From Eutrigla gurnardus (taxonomy: Eukaryota; Chordata; Actinopteri; Perciformes; Triglidae), in contig OY741273.1 of assembly GCA_963514095.1 (NCBI GenBank), positions 3,062,501 through 3,126,500 on the forward strand: a DNA stretch of 64,000 bases. The letters are read 5' to 3'. Shown here piece by piece: positions 32,173 through 43,763 of this stretch. The notes below the pieces were generated by a model that did no database searches, had not been told where the DNA came from, and saw only the letters and a list, made by a program, of their open reading frames with translations. Both the position numbers and the translations under genes were made by a program. The stretch's first letter is position 1. Each line of letters starts with the position of its first letter.

Positions 32173-32790
32173 GTGAAATTGGACAATATAGAAACAAGAC
32201 ACGCGCACATAATACATGACATGTATCACTGGAGAAGGAAAGGTTTTGTGACCTCATCTGGCAACCCTGTTAAATATTTGAACCAACTATTCGACCTTTA
32301 CTGTGCATTATTAGAGCCACAACAAGTAGCCATAATCAAGTGCAGAGGACATCAAGTGATAAACCAAAAAGCCCACAGTAGAGGCCACTGTGCAAGCTCA
32401 CAAGTAACAGCTCTCATTTCTCAGCAGTGGTGGCAACCCCACCTTAAAGAAATCACTAAAAATGTTGTGCAGTCATGTGAAATCTGTAATCAGTTTAATC
32501 TAAAGGTTTCACTCAAGGCAGGACTAGGACGTTTTCCAGTTCATTCCATCCAGCATCTCAAGGACTAGCAGAAAGGGTTAATCGTACTATCAAAGAAGGA
32601 TTGGCTAAAGTCTGCGCAGACACAAAACTAACCTGGATTTAAGCCCTCCATATAGTGCTATTTAATCTGAGATCCACTCCAAATGAGACAATGAACGTCA
32701 GCCCACATGAGATGTTGACAGGAGGGAAAATGCCCTGTCCATTTACTACTGCACCAACAGACCTGTATTATTACAGTATGAAGATCTGAG
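32173..32790 (+). pseudogene. Retroviral-type pol remnant (RNase H / integrase)
   Basis: The plus strand encodes the end of a retroviral RNase H (HIIHDMYHWRRKGF, LLEPQQVAIIKC) and the integrase zinc-binding region (CEICNQFN), up to a stop near 32568. In another frame the integrase C-terminal side resumes (GLAERVNRTIKEG, MLTGGKMPCP) with an in-frame stop near 32640. Most of the catalytic core between them is deleted. The layout fits an old endogenous retrovirus of vertebrate type; envelope and gag were not seen. It is inactive. Confidence 0.65.
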
Positions 32791-33370
32791 TGAGTATTAT
32801 TATATTCATTTGGATAATATACTGTACTCTGCTTGCATTAAAATATAATAATCATGTATTAATCGAACATTAGAATCATGCGTTAAAAGAGCCAAAAAAA
32901 AAAAGTTTATATGTGTATTACAATAGAAGTGTTTGCTTGTATTAAAAGTACTCTCCTTCATGAGTGAAAAAACACTGAGTGTGAGAAACAGCGGACGCCT
33001 GTTGATATTCAAAAGTATGCGACTGGATATAGTCAAATTTATTTTGCTGTCTAACCTATCGTCCTAGTCTAAAAGAAACAGTAAAACGTGCAATAGCCTG
33101 AGTCCTCGTAAAGGACGACGGGGGACTGTAAAACCGAGGGGTTGGAGTCCCAGATCCGTTAGAGTCGGAACAAAGAACCAAGGGTTGGAGTCCTGGATCC
33201 GTTAGAGTTGGAACAAAGAGCCAGCAGCAGGTAGTATGTGTGTTAGCCATGTGCAGGTTTACAGTCCGGCAAGAACAGCGATTCTTGGAGAAGCAACAAC
33301 GCACACGGGCAGGGCGGTTTAGACACCGGTGGGTTTAGAGTCCTTACAAAAGCAGCGCATCCCTGCATAT
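32791..33370 (+). other. Retroviral 3' region with short tandem repeats
   Basis: At 33090-33360 the motifs GGGTTGGAGTCC..GATCCGTTAGAGT and GTTTAGAGTCC..AAAAGCAGCG recur about every 60-70 bases, and the series continues beyond the hAT at 37370-37490 (GTTTAAAGTC...AAAAGCA). The repeat array therefore predates the hAT insertion. Confidence 0.45.
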
Positions 33371-34974
33371 CAGTGGCGGCTGGTGATTCAATTTGTTGGG
33401 GGGGCGCAGTTACGCGTGACGGGTCAAATAGCACCTCACAATCAGAACACAACACACAAATTCTAAAAACCACCTAAACTAGACCATTGTTCAAGTATTA
33501 ATACAATTAGAGAGATACTTTGGATATTGTTGACCTTAAATAAAGAGTTTTGGGACAGAATAGATAAAGAAATATAGGCTACTGTAATGAGAATAGACCA
33601 CATGCTACACCATCTAAACACCAGATAATTGTTAAACTATCAATACAGTTAGAGACAGACATTGGATTGATCAAAAATGAAGAGTTTTGGGGCAGAATAG
33701 ATTCAGAAAGTAGGCTACTTTAATGAAAATAGACCATATGTTATACCATAACACAGGTTAAACTAGATCATTGTTAAACTACCAATGCAATAAGAGACAG
33801 ACATTGGATATTGTTGAACTATCAATAGAATCAAGGGAGATAAATTGGATATTGTTGAACTATCAATAGAATCAAGAGAGAGAAATTGGACATTGTTGAA
33901 CTATCAATACAATCAAGGGAGAGACATTGGATATTGTTGAATTATTAATACAATGAACAGAGAGACAGTATCCACTACTTGTAGAGAAATTTAGCCCTCC
34001 TGTCTTTCAGGCTTGCAAATTTGTCAATGACCTTCTGATTAAAGTCTGTCATCTCATTCACAAGCTTTTTCTCCATGGATAGGATGGCTAAGGCATTCAG
34101 CCTGTCCTGTGTCATGGTGTTCCTGAGGAAGGTTTTGACTCTCTTCAGTGTTGAAAAACACCTCTCAGCCTCTGCAGTGGACATGGGTGTGGTGATAATA
34201 ATTTTCAGTAGTGTGACAGTCTCTGAAAATACCTCTGACAGGTTATTATCCACAAATAACTGAAAAAGGTCCACAGCACCACAACAGGACTTGAATTCCT
34301 CCTTGCCATAGATGAGACTCAGCTCCGTCCTCAGCTTACTTCCATTCAGCATTGGATATGCCTTCAAGGTGGAGATCAGGGCAACTTCAGGGAATGAGTT
34401 GTGGTACTCTCCAAACCTGTTGGCCTGCAGCAAGGTGGCACTGATAAGGTGGTCTGTGAAGGCGAAACGTTCCTTGGTGTGTCCCATTATGGTATCACAC
34501 ACCTAAACAAACAGACAGAGAGAGAGAGAGAGAGAGAGAGATTTTATTTTAAGAAAAATATTTTGACATGTTCTTTCACCTACATAGGCCTACTGCAGGC
34601 AACAGTTACCTTTCCAAATATGACACTTAAACGTCATTCCCTTAATTGAAAAGCCTTCACCCAAAATATATTATTAATTAAGACTATAAATCTGCTATGA
34701 TAATAGATAAAAATCAATCAATGTTTTATAGCTACTATTAAACAATGGCCACTAGGTGGCAGTTGTGTATGATAAATGAAAGTGAAATACGTAAACTTGG
34801 GATCATGATGAATACACAGCAAACCAAACATAATAGTAATCACCACAACATAATAGTAGGGAGGGATGATGGTTCTGAATTTCCTATTCTATTGCAAAAT
34901 GTACAAATATTCAGGAAAAACAAAGACCACATTAAAAGGTAGGCTACGTGTGTCTAATGTTTTGAGGACTAATA

Positions 34975-35040
34975 TAGAAGACTGGATCAATTCTGATGTT
35001 TTTAAATGTGCTATATAAATAAAGCTGACTTGACTTGACT
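34975..35040 (+). repeat. CR1/L2-type LINE tail in hAT intron
   Basis: AAATGTGCTATATAAATAAAG followed by GACTT repeats is the 3' end of a fish CR1/L2-like LINE; compare the GCCTT tail at 50875. Confidence 0.6.
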
Positions 35041-35253
35041 GCACTGAAAAATGGACAACAACTAATTTCTACAACAGAGACTCACCTCTGCAGCAATCCT
35101 ACTGTGGTCTTCTTCCCCGAGAGCCCGGCGCTTCCTCGGCTGGTCGGAGCCACTGCTCTGCTCCACCACCATTGCCTCGATCGAATCTCTGTGAATAAAA
35201 CTTATTTTGATTAGTCTTATTATTACTATTTATGACTGGTATTATAGAAGATA

Positions 35254-35258
35254 ATATC

Positions 35259-35289
<31 letters not shown>
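35254..35289. repeat. (AAT)n microsatellite
   Basis: About 12 ATA/AAT units inside the second intron-side of the hAT gene. Confidence 0.9.
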
Positions 35290-35291
<2 letters not shown>

Positions 35292-37359
35292 AGACATACT
35301 ATTTACCTTATGTTTTGTATGTCCTTTTGAAACTGCTGAATACATCCATTGATATGAACTGAATCTATGTTTCTCTTCTGGAGCTTGGCATAGAGGAAGT
35401 CCACATGAGGCATGATGTGATGGAACAGCTGAAGGAAAAGATTGAAGTCAGGATCCTCCAGTAGCCTAATGTAACCTTCTGCTTCTTTGTTGGTTTTGTC
35501 GTCAAAGCCACGTGAGTTTCGAATTCTCCTGAAGCATTCAACGAGGTCTTCTCTGTGCTCAAACACAGTATTGATGGCCCGGCTGTGAAAGTTCCATCTC
35601 ACGTTGCTGGATGTTGGCAGTCTGTGAGCCACTTGTTCATCAAGGACACTGGTCCGCTTCGGAGATCTTGAAAAAAAACTTGCAAATCCACCAAGATCAG
35701 AAAAAAAACTTCTCACTTTAGAAATGTGAGAGGTAGCCTGTTGCATTATCAGGTTTAGTTGATGTGCATAGCAGTGGATGTAGTGGGCATTTGGATACTC
35801 ATCCTGCATTCTCCGCTGAACACCTGAAGTGGCACCCCTCATGACACTGGCTCCATCATATGCCTGGCAGATGAGTTTACCTTTCTGTTCATTGGGAAGG
35901 ATTCCAGCAAGACGTTCACTCAATGCTGTAGCAATGGACTCAGCATTCGCTGACTGCAGAGGGATGAATTCAAAAAATCTTTCCTGCACTGTGTTTCTGT
36001 CATCAATGTAGCGAAGCACAAGCACAAGTTGGTTCTGGGTGCTAATGTCCATTGTCTCATCTGCCTGGATTGATAGAAAATCACTCTTCTGGGCTTCTTT
36101 GATGATCTGTTCCCTCACAACAGACAGCATACAGTCGAGGAGCTCATTCTGGACCGTCTTTGATGTCCCCTTGAACACAGTCGCGTTCTCCAGGTGCGCT
36201 TTCAAGGCATTGTCAAGTGAGGCAACAAAGTCCACCAAGCCACGGAATATCCCTGGGTTATCGGAGCTCTCACTCTCGTCATGACCACGCAGAGCCAACT
36301 CAAACGCGCCGCAGAATTTCACACAATCTACAATTCTTGAGAGGATGTGTCTATTTCTTGTCACCTCTTAGTTGTGCTTCCTGATGCCAATTCTGTAGCC
36401 TTCGTTGAGCTGCTCTGCTATGCTAAGTCTTCCAAAAAAGTTTAGCTTCAAGCTACTATCAAGGTGGCTCCGGCTGCATTCATGTTTCATGTTTCTTGGC
36501 TTTTCCTGTGAAATGTCTGGGAAGTCCTTCATCCCCGTAGTAGTCCATAACATTTCAGTCCCAGGACTTTGAAATAACACGCAGGAGAAACAAAAAAACG
36601 CATTACTTACTGGACATCCAGCTAGCCAATTCCGCTTAGCATACATATTTGAGGAGAAGCTCCTTGTGTACGTCCTCCCACGATCGGTAGTCTGCTGCAA
36701 AATGTTTAAATCCGGACAGTCGGGTCCCAAGTCCTTCACCCTTTTCTTGTCTACATCTGACCGACGAAAAAATGGGGTTTCACGTAGAGACACAATTGAG
36801 TTTTCCTTCATCACAGTTGCCATCTTTCTTTCTATCACAAATTGAGTCTCCGCTAGCTATCTCTTCTCTTCTCTGTAGTTACAGTTGTGGCGCGAATGCT
36901 TGCTTGATGGACGTGATTGATTCGATGAATTGTCCAATCACGTTAAGATTAAAAATATGGAAAACTCTGCCATTGGTCTGGGCGCACAGAGATGCGAACT
37001 AGAATCAATTTTTCATGTGCCAATGAAAAGCTGCCTCTGCTTGTTCGCGGTAAAAAAGTTTGCTAGCTCTCATAGACTCCAGTGTTACCGGCGCCCCTGA
37101 CCTGGAGGAGGGCTTTATATCCAATGGCAAATAGCAAGCCTAGCCTAAAGTCGGACGCATTTAATGGTTGCTGGCAGTGGCATGTAGCCTACAGCAGAGT
37201 CTATCACACCACTGCACGAGTAAAAACGCAATGTACAAATGTATAATTCATTTTGTATTTGTTATGGTTGATTGATTCATGGTTGAACACGTAGATAATA
37301 TATCACGGGAGGGGCGGCGCCCTAGCGCCCTCTATTGACCAACCGCCACTGCTGCATAT

Positions 37360-37987
37360 ATTTATTTAGCAGCTGGGTTTAAAGTCTGTGGGTTACAGCT
37401 CCCAGAAAAGCAACGTGAAGCTGCCTGTGTAATTTTAGCAGTTAGGTTTAAAGTCCCAGGGTCACAAACCGCCTCCCTAAAAGCACCATGAAACTGCATG
37501 TACCAATTGAGTAGTAGGTGAGCAAGCTTGTGGGAAATAAAATCTCCCAGAATTCTACTGTGTCAGTCTTGTTTGTGTTATGTGTGGAACAGTACTGTGG
37601 GAATTGTGGGGTGGATTCCAGATATTTAGCTGATGAAAAGGGCAAACAGTCCTGCTGATTCCTGTTCTGTAAAAAAAGGGTTTGTTTGGGTGTATGGTTT
37701 TAACTTGAATTAAGATCCGTGTTGTCTGGGTTAACCCTAGTGTGAGACCGGAACCTTGTGGTTCTAGAAGCTTGTCTCACAGGATGCACAGATTGTCCGA
37801 CCATAAAACAGCTACTGTTAACCCTTTTTACCACATTAACATAGTCATTGGGTCCTATTGTTCAGGCTCACAATGCTATTGGATCGTACATTTGTTTATA
37901 AGTCCCGTCTTATGGCCATGAAATCACACAACCTCTCAAGGTTTTCTTCCATCTCTTTGTTTCATTGGACTGGATTCATCAGATTCA
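37360..37987 (+). other. Retroviral non-coding region
   Basis: This continues the tandem repeats interrupted by the hAT, then a stretch with no gene. Confidence 0.3.
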
Positions 37988-37999
37988 AGTAAGTAAAAT

Positions 38000-38065
38000 C
38001 CGTCCATCCATATATCGCTTATCCTGTATTCAGGGGTCGCGGGGGGGCTGGAGCCAATCCCAGCT
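38000..38065. mobile_element. 66-bp retro-insert with 12-bp TSD
   Basis: AGTAAGTAAAAT flanks both sides (37988-37999, 38066-38077). The insert CCGTCCATCC...CCAATCCCAGCT matches the common fish repeat ending in TCGCGGGGGGCTGGAGCC. It is an extremely short insertion with a LINE-like duplication. Confidence 0.8.
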
Positions 38066-38379
38066 AGTAAGTAAAATGTCTTTCGTATTTTTTTGGGGGG
38101 GGGGGTTATTACGTCTAGAGCATGTACACATGTAGTTATTGTGGAATAGATGCATCAGATCTCATTTAGAGTTTGTTATATATTGCAATTATACAACACT
38201 GGGTGGGTGTGGTAGTCAAAATAGTAGGCTTGTTGCAATGGGCTCAAACAGGTTGTATTCCCTTGTAGAAGAAAATGCGTTACCTTACAATTCTTATTTT
38301 AATCTCATACTAATATTCCTTTCTCTTATACTCATCAAATGTCCTGCTGTCCCTATTTGATTGTGCTTGACTTGTTATT

Positions 38380-38800
38380 CTTGATGAAAAGACCCTTTGA
38401 ATTGTCCCCCTTCCTGGACCTCCTCCGAAACACCTTTATCACACATACTTGATCAAGGCCTTCATGGATGACCCCTGATGTGACATTATGTAGAAAGAAC
38501 CCAGCTGTTCCAAGGGAAGTCACACCGTTCTCTTGTCTCAGGACGTCTCTTCCTCTTGGGAGGGACGCGTATTGAATCTATGTAAATCCACTGTTTAGAC
38601 CTGCCCCTTTGGTTCTGTTTATAAAACTCTCCCTTGCCCCAAACTCTTCAGAATGGATCTTCATGGATAAACTGTGAATTTCTTTCTCCACTGTCAGTGA
38701 TTAAACCTCATTTGAACCTGCCACAGAATTGGACCTGGAGAGTTTTTCTTCCACACCCTCCACTACGAGTATTTTCTTTATACATGGACAGTATACACTC
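38380..38800 (+). repeat. LTR-like promoter region
   Basis: TTATAAAACTCTCCC (about 38620) is a TATA-like box in a C-rich context, with GTGATTAAACC about 75 bases on; this fits a retroviral LTR belonging to the remnant at 32173. Ends are not defined. Confidence 0.3.
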
Positions 38801-38974
38801 TACCCATGTGTTGTGTTCTGGTCAAATTTGACTAATTTAAAAGTTTTATCATTAAAAAATGTAGTTAATTTGATCAGACTGACCTAAAATTCCATGACTT
38901 TGTCCACAATGAGGATATCAACAGACCATTCAGTTCTGGGAAAGGTGAAAATGCAAATACAACATTTCCGTGTT

Positions 38975-39918
38975 GTATTTGAATGCTGATTGTGTATCCA
39001 CGCCGCTGGGTTGATTTCTGTAACGGTGTTTTTGACTAAACCTCAGCCATATTCGCGAGCCCAGTAAGCGTCTACTATAAGTTAAGAGACCTGTCCCGCT
39101 GAATGGACACCAGTTCATTCACGAGCCCCGTGTGATAGTAACACGCCTCCTGAGCCTCAGAATATTGCGCGCGCATTCTCCCCCTCTCTTTGTTTGTGTC
39201 CCGCTAACACACACACGCACACATATGCCGCACCACACGTGTCCTACGCCAGCTGTTTCCGGCGGACGCTAAGGACGCTTCCGGTGGCTGTACCCGGCCA
39301 TCTCTCCCTCTCTCTCCCTCTCTCTCCCTCTCTCGCTACTCCATCTGGCGTCAGTGGCTCCGCCCCTGAACGCTGTCAGGGATAGCTCCATCTGGTGGTC
39401 GCGCCCGGCCATATCTCTCTCTCTCTCTACACACACGCACACACGCACACGCACACACACACACACTCCACGTGTGTCTCTTCCGTTGTTTCGCTTAGCT
39501 TTGTGTGTTAGGTAGTTAGGTAATAAGGCTTTGTTAATTGCAGTGTTATTGATTGTGATCATTATTACTGATTTTAATCAATCTTATTATATTATAACTA
39601 GCGGTCTCTTGTGCTTGTTGTGTATATGTCACTGGATAACAGCAGGTTGTGAAGGCTAGTGCTCGAACTTCACGCCTTTTTAATTGTTCGATTGGTTTTG
39701 TACTTCTATGCCAATGATCACGATGATTGGCATGTGAGTATAAAACCTTTTATATTGAGACTGAATACAGTTTTAGGTTATCTTTTCCCTGATCCCAGGG
39801 TGGTGCCCCGTTATTATATCATGATAATATATTAAATATAATTATTAATATCGATAGTCATATTGACATTAATAATTAGCTGTTGATAACCAAATCTGCT
39901 CCTGCTACTACCCCAACA
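38975..39918 (+). mobile_element. 5'-truncated LTR, plus orientation
   Basis: It aligns through most of its length, inverted, with the solo LTR at 43040-44796, from TGTATTTGAATGCTGAT to the end CTACCCCAACA. CT, CCCTCT and CACACG repeats lie inside at 39293-39465. The first roughly 700 bases of the LTR are missing. Together with the inverted copy it forms a long inverted repeat spaced by about 3.1 kb. Confidence 0.75.
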
Positions 39919-40111
39919 AATGTTTACATTGTACACTTTGAGCATTTCAATTTCAATAAAGTACCTTCTAATTCTGATCAGTCCAGTACAGTGCTTAACG
40001 AAAATAACACTACATCAACATTACCTACATGATAACTGCTTTTGATAACCATTGTCCAAACCACTACAATACTTTCTGCCCTGCAGGCTAACAGATGTCA
40101 GATATCACTGA
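39919..40111. other. Nothing recognised
   Basis: AT-rich, with TTTCAATAAAG near 39950 only. Confidence 0.4.
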
Positions 40112-40943
40112 GGGGCCGTCCATACGAAGCAAAACAAACTTTTTTTCTCCGTTTTGCCTTGGCGTCGTTTCAAGAAAATCTGCGTCCAGACGAATCCACT
40201 GAAAACGACTGAGCACGCTGTAGTACATATTCCAGGCCTATATGTGGCGCTGTTTCTGCTACAAAAATGCAGAAGAAGAGACGGAGCTTGACCGGATGTT
40301 TGCCATTGCTATGGCAACACGTGAGAGTTACGGCTAATCTCCGCCCGACCACCCGATCAATAAACACCCATAAGATGACAATTTGGCCCGTATAAATAAA
40401 ACCAACAATAAGCATCAACAGCCATCACCCTAAGGACCTTGACGAGGCGTTGTCACACGTTGGGATGGATTAACTAGACAAATAAATGCCTACATTCATG
40501 GGAAGTTAGCTAGTGGTTGTTTGTTAGCATCGTAAAAAAGTAGCATATCTGCAACTTTTTCCCCGGAATATTGCCCCCCTCTCTCAGTTCCGGTTTTTTT
40601 TCATACAATGGCCCTGATACGCCGTCATACAGACGAGCAGAATATCTGCTACGAGCACGGAGGCCGCCGTTGTTGTTGTTGTTACGAGACGTCGCGGGGG
40701 AAGAAGTCAGGCTCGAGGGTCGAGGGGCGGGCCGATGATGTCAACGTATTCGTTTTCGCCGTCCACACAAAAACGAACACGAAACGGAGGGGTGCCGTTT
40801 TTTTCTTTTCCACCCTGAGAGCTGGTTTCAAAAAAGTGCGTTTTCAGGCAGCGAAAACGCCGGATCCGTATGGACGGCAGGGCGAAACGCACAAGCACAC
40901 TTCTGTGTTTACGCACTAAAAACGTTTTCGTGTGGACAGGCCC
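40112..40943. mobile_element. MITE with GGGGCCGTCC inverted ends, TSD TGA
   Basis: The left end GGGGCCGTCCATACGAA and right end TTCGTGTGGACAGGCCC are imperfect inverse copies; TGA lies outside both (40109-40111, 40944-40946). Subterminal CGTTTTC words recur in both halves. No transposase is encoded. A 3-bp duplication fits a Harbinger-like origin, but this is inferred. Confidence 0.55.
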
Positions 40944-41564
40944 TGAGTGGCATCTGTAGGGGGCTTATCTGAATGAGATGCAAATGAGCACCATTGTGTT
41001 TCCTTTCTCTCAGGTGAGGTGAGGTGAGATATGCAAATCTATTAGGCTAGTTTTCTCAGTAAAAGGTTTTCAGAGGGGCATACATTCAAAATTTCCATGT
41101 GTTAGACACAGTGTTGTGCTAGTTACTGAAAAATAGTGACTAGTTACAGTTACTAGTTACTTGGTAAAAAAGTAACTCAGTTAGTAACTCAGTTCCTTAA
41201 ACCAAAAAGTAATGCGTTACTGAGAAAGTAACTTTTTAGTTACTGTAAAACGTTTTTCCAATGCTCCCATTGAATAAAGGTTGATTGATTGAGTTCCCTC
41301 TAGCTGTCATTTCAGTTCTGTACTGATGCTGAATAATACAAACTGTTGATTAAAACAACTGTTTCAATTAATTTCCATCCACATCACTGAATCTAATCAT
41401 CCAAGCAATATGATCCGTTGTGCACAACACAAACAACAACACCAAAGTATTTTTTCAATGCCTATTTATTTCAGTCAGGCAGGTATTCAAAAACAAATTG
41501 CAAAAAATTAAAGTGGCTTAAAAGCAAATTAATTAAAAAATACAGATATAAATGATATATATAT

Positions 41565-41642
<78 letters not shown>

Positions 41643-41645
41643 GGA
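41565..41645. repeat. (GATA)n microsatellite
   Basis: About 20 AGAT units inside the hAT 3' region. Confidence 0.95.
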
Positions 41646-41864
41646 TAGATATTATATGATATAAATAACTGAAAATGATATTCTGATATAAATAAACAAC
41701 CTGAATTATTATTCAGAATCAAGTTGGACAAATTAATGTGCTTTCACTCAGCACCTAAGAACTTCTGTTTAAGACAATGAAATATGAAAATGATGCATAA
41801 CACCACCAGCTGCTCAAAATCAAACCTGAACAATGGTCAACATATAGATTGTTTGAGTGGAGAG

Positions 41865-43723
41865 TTAGTGCTGAAACCAGTGGTTATACCTCATGAGAAG
41901 CAGCTTCTCAAACCTTTTGTCTTTGAGCTTGTTCCTCTTGGGACACAGTACCAGACTTCCCAAACTGAACAGCCTCTCAACAGGGGCGCTGGATGGAGTA
42001 GCAGCATTTTTCTTCAGAGAGACTTCCTTTATTGTGGGAAATTGTTGGAGTACATCCATCTCTGTTTCGGCTGTTCTCAAGTAGGATATTATCTCAGATT
42101 CGACAGAACTGAAGGTGTCATCGTCCTCCTCAAAGTTAAAAAAGTCCTGTGCTTTGGAGGTGCTTGGTGTTAGTGTTGTTGGTACCTCTGGTTGCTGCAC
42201 AGGGCCAGGCTGAGGGGTAACCTTGTGACACTCTGCTGCCAGGTATCCCTTCACCATCTCCTTCTTCGCCTGGTCTTTACACCATCGCAGTTTGAACATG
42301 GGAAGCGAGGCAGCCGCGACCATGGCACCTTCGCTTTCCAAGACGGCGGCAAATCGGGTTTTGATAGCCTGCAAACACACAGTGACATAGGTATTAGCAT
42401 TAGTAAAAGATTCCCTTTAGAGTAAAATCAAATATACTTAATCATAAGAAACATCACTCATATTATTATGAATGGAGACTTGTGGGTATTACCAATATGA
42501 CTACCAGTGCCATGTTTTACATAAAATGTCTTAGGTAAAATATACATACATTTCCATGTGTTGATGGGATGTTTCTAACCTGAACTATGGCATCAGGTAG
42601 GCCCATTGCCACAGTCAGACCTTCCTTCTTCTCCAGTGTCTTGGCCATCAACACTTCAAGGGTGGGCAGGAGGGTGCCATAATAACAGTTGTCCTCTCCT
42701 TGTAGGATGTCCAGAGCAACGGTGAGTGGCTTTGTGATGGCACAGTACTCCTTCAGGAATTGGAGTTCCCTATCACTAAAACATTTTAGGCCTAAACGAT
42801 CACAGATGGTGGTTAAGTCATTAAGAGGAATTTCAGTTATCCTTGCCACAGCATCGTGAAAAGAGTTCCACCTTGTTGTGCATGGTACCAAGAGCTTTTT
42901 GGAGAACACTTCCCCCACCGTCTCGGAGGCCATGGTTGACCTACTGGCCTTGTTCCACAGTGCAGTGCACTTTGCCGTAGCACTTCGGTAGATTCCTTTG
43001 ATCGCAGGATTTGAAGTGAACCATTTTTCAAGATCAGAGTGTTGGGGTTGTAGCAGGAGCAGATTTGGTTATCAACAGTTAACTATCAATATCAATATGA
43101 TTATCGGTATTAATAATTATATTTAATATATTATCATGATATAATCATGAATAAACGGGGCACCACCCTGGGATCAGGGAAAAGATAACCTAAAACTGTA
43201 TTCAGTCTCAATATGAAGGTTTTATACTCACATGCCAATCATCGTGATCATTGGCATAGGAGTACAAAACCAATCGAACAATTAAAAGGCGTGAAATTCA
43301 AGCACTAGCCTTCACAACCTGCTGTTATCCAGTGACATATACACAACAAGCACAAGAGACCGCTAGTTATAATATAATAAGATTTATTAAAATCAGTTAT
43401 AATGATCACAATCAATAACACTGCAATTAACAAAGCCTTATTACCTAACTACCTAACACACAAAACTAAGCTAAACAGAAGGAGAGACACACGTGGAGTG
43501 TGTGTGTGCGTATGTGTGTGTGTGCGTGCGTGTGCGTGTATGCGTGCGTGCGTGCGTGTCGAGAGAGAGAGGGAGAGATAGCTGATGTGCGGCCACCAGA
43601 TGGAGCTATTCCTCGCAGCGTTCAGGGGCGGAGCCACTGAGGTTCGATGGGGTAGCGAGAGAGAGAGAGGTGGAGCTATTCCTCGCAGCGGTCAGGGGCG
43701 GAGCCACTGAGGTCTGACGGAGT

Positions 43724-43763
<40 letters not shown>

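Larger units (their letters stand above)
33975..36823 (-). pseudogene. hAT transposase, three exons, one nonsense codon
   Basis: Exons: 36823-35307, 35188-35086 and 34502-33975, all with GT-AG borders and matching phase. It starts MATVMKENSIVSL; a TTF-type zinc finger follows (CFSCVLFQ region), then the hAT core (DNPGIFRGLVDFVASLDNAL, FLSIQADETMD, CQAYDGASVMRGATSGVQ, HCYAHQLNLIMQQA, SSNVRWNFHSRA), a basic exon (RKRRALGEEDHSRI) and the dimerisation domain (TTPMSTAEAERCFSTLKRV). Natural stop 33975. The only defect seen is an in-frame TAA after GIRKHN at about 36367-36369. It is among the best preserved genes here and may have been active recently. Confidence 0.9.
33371..37351 (-). mobile_element. 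Complete hAT transposon, 8-bp TSD CTGCATAT
   Basis: The ends CAGTGGCGGCTGGTGATTC and TTGACCAACCGCCACTG are inverted. CTGCATAT is duplicated exactly at 33363-33370 and 37352-37359. The 3.98-kb element contains a full three-exon transposase gene on the minus strand with one premature stop. It is inserted in the retroviral tandem-repeat region. Confidence 0.95.

Noticed and set aside
32173..38800. Complete endogenous retrovirus
   Set aside because: Only RNase H and parts of integrase are seen, with the integrase core deleted; no gag, protease, RT core or envelope was found.
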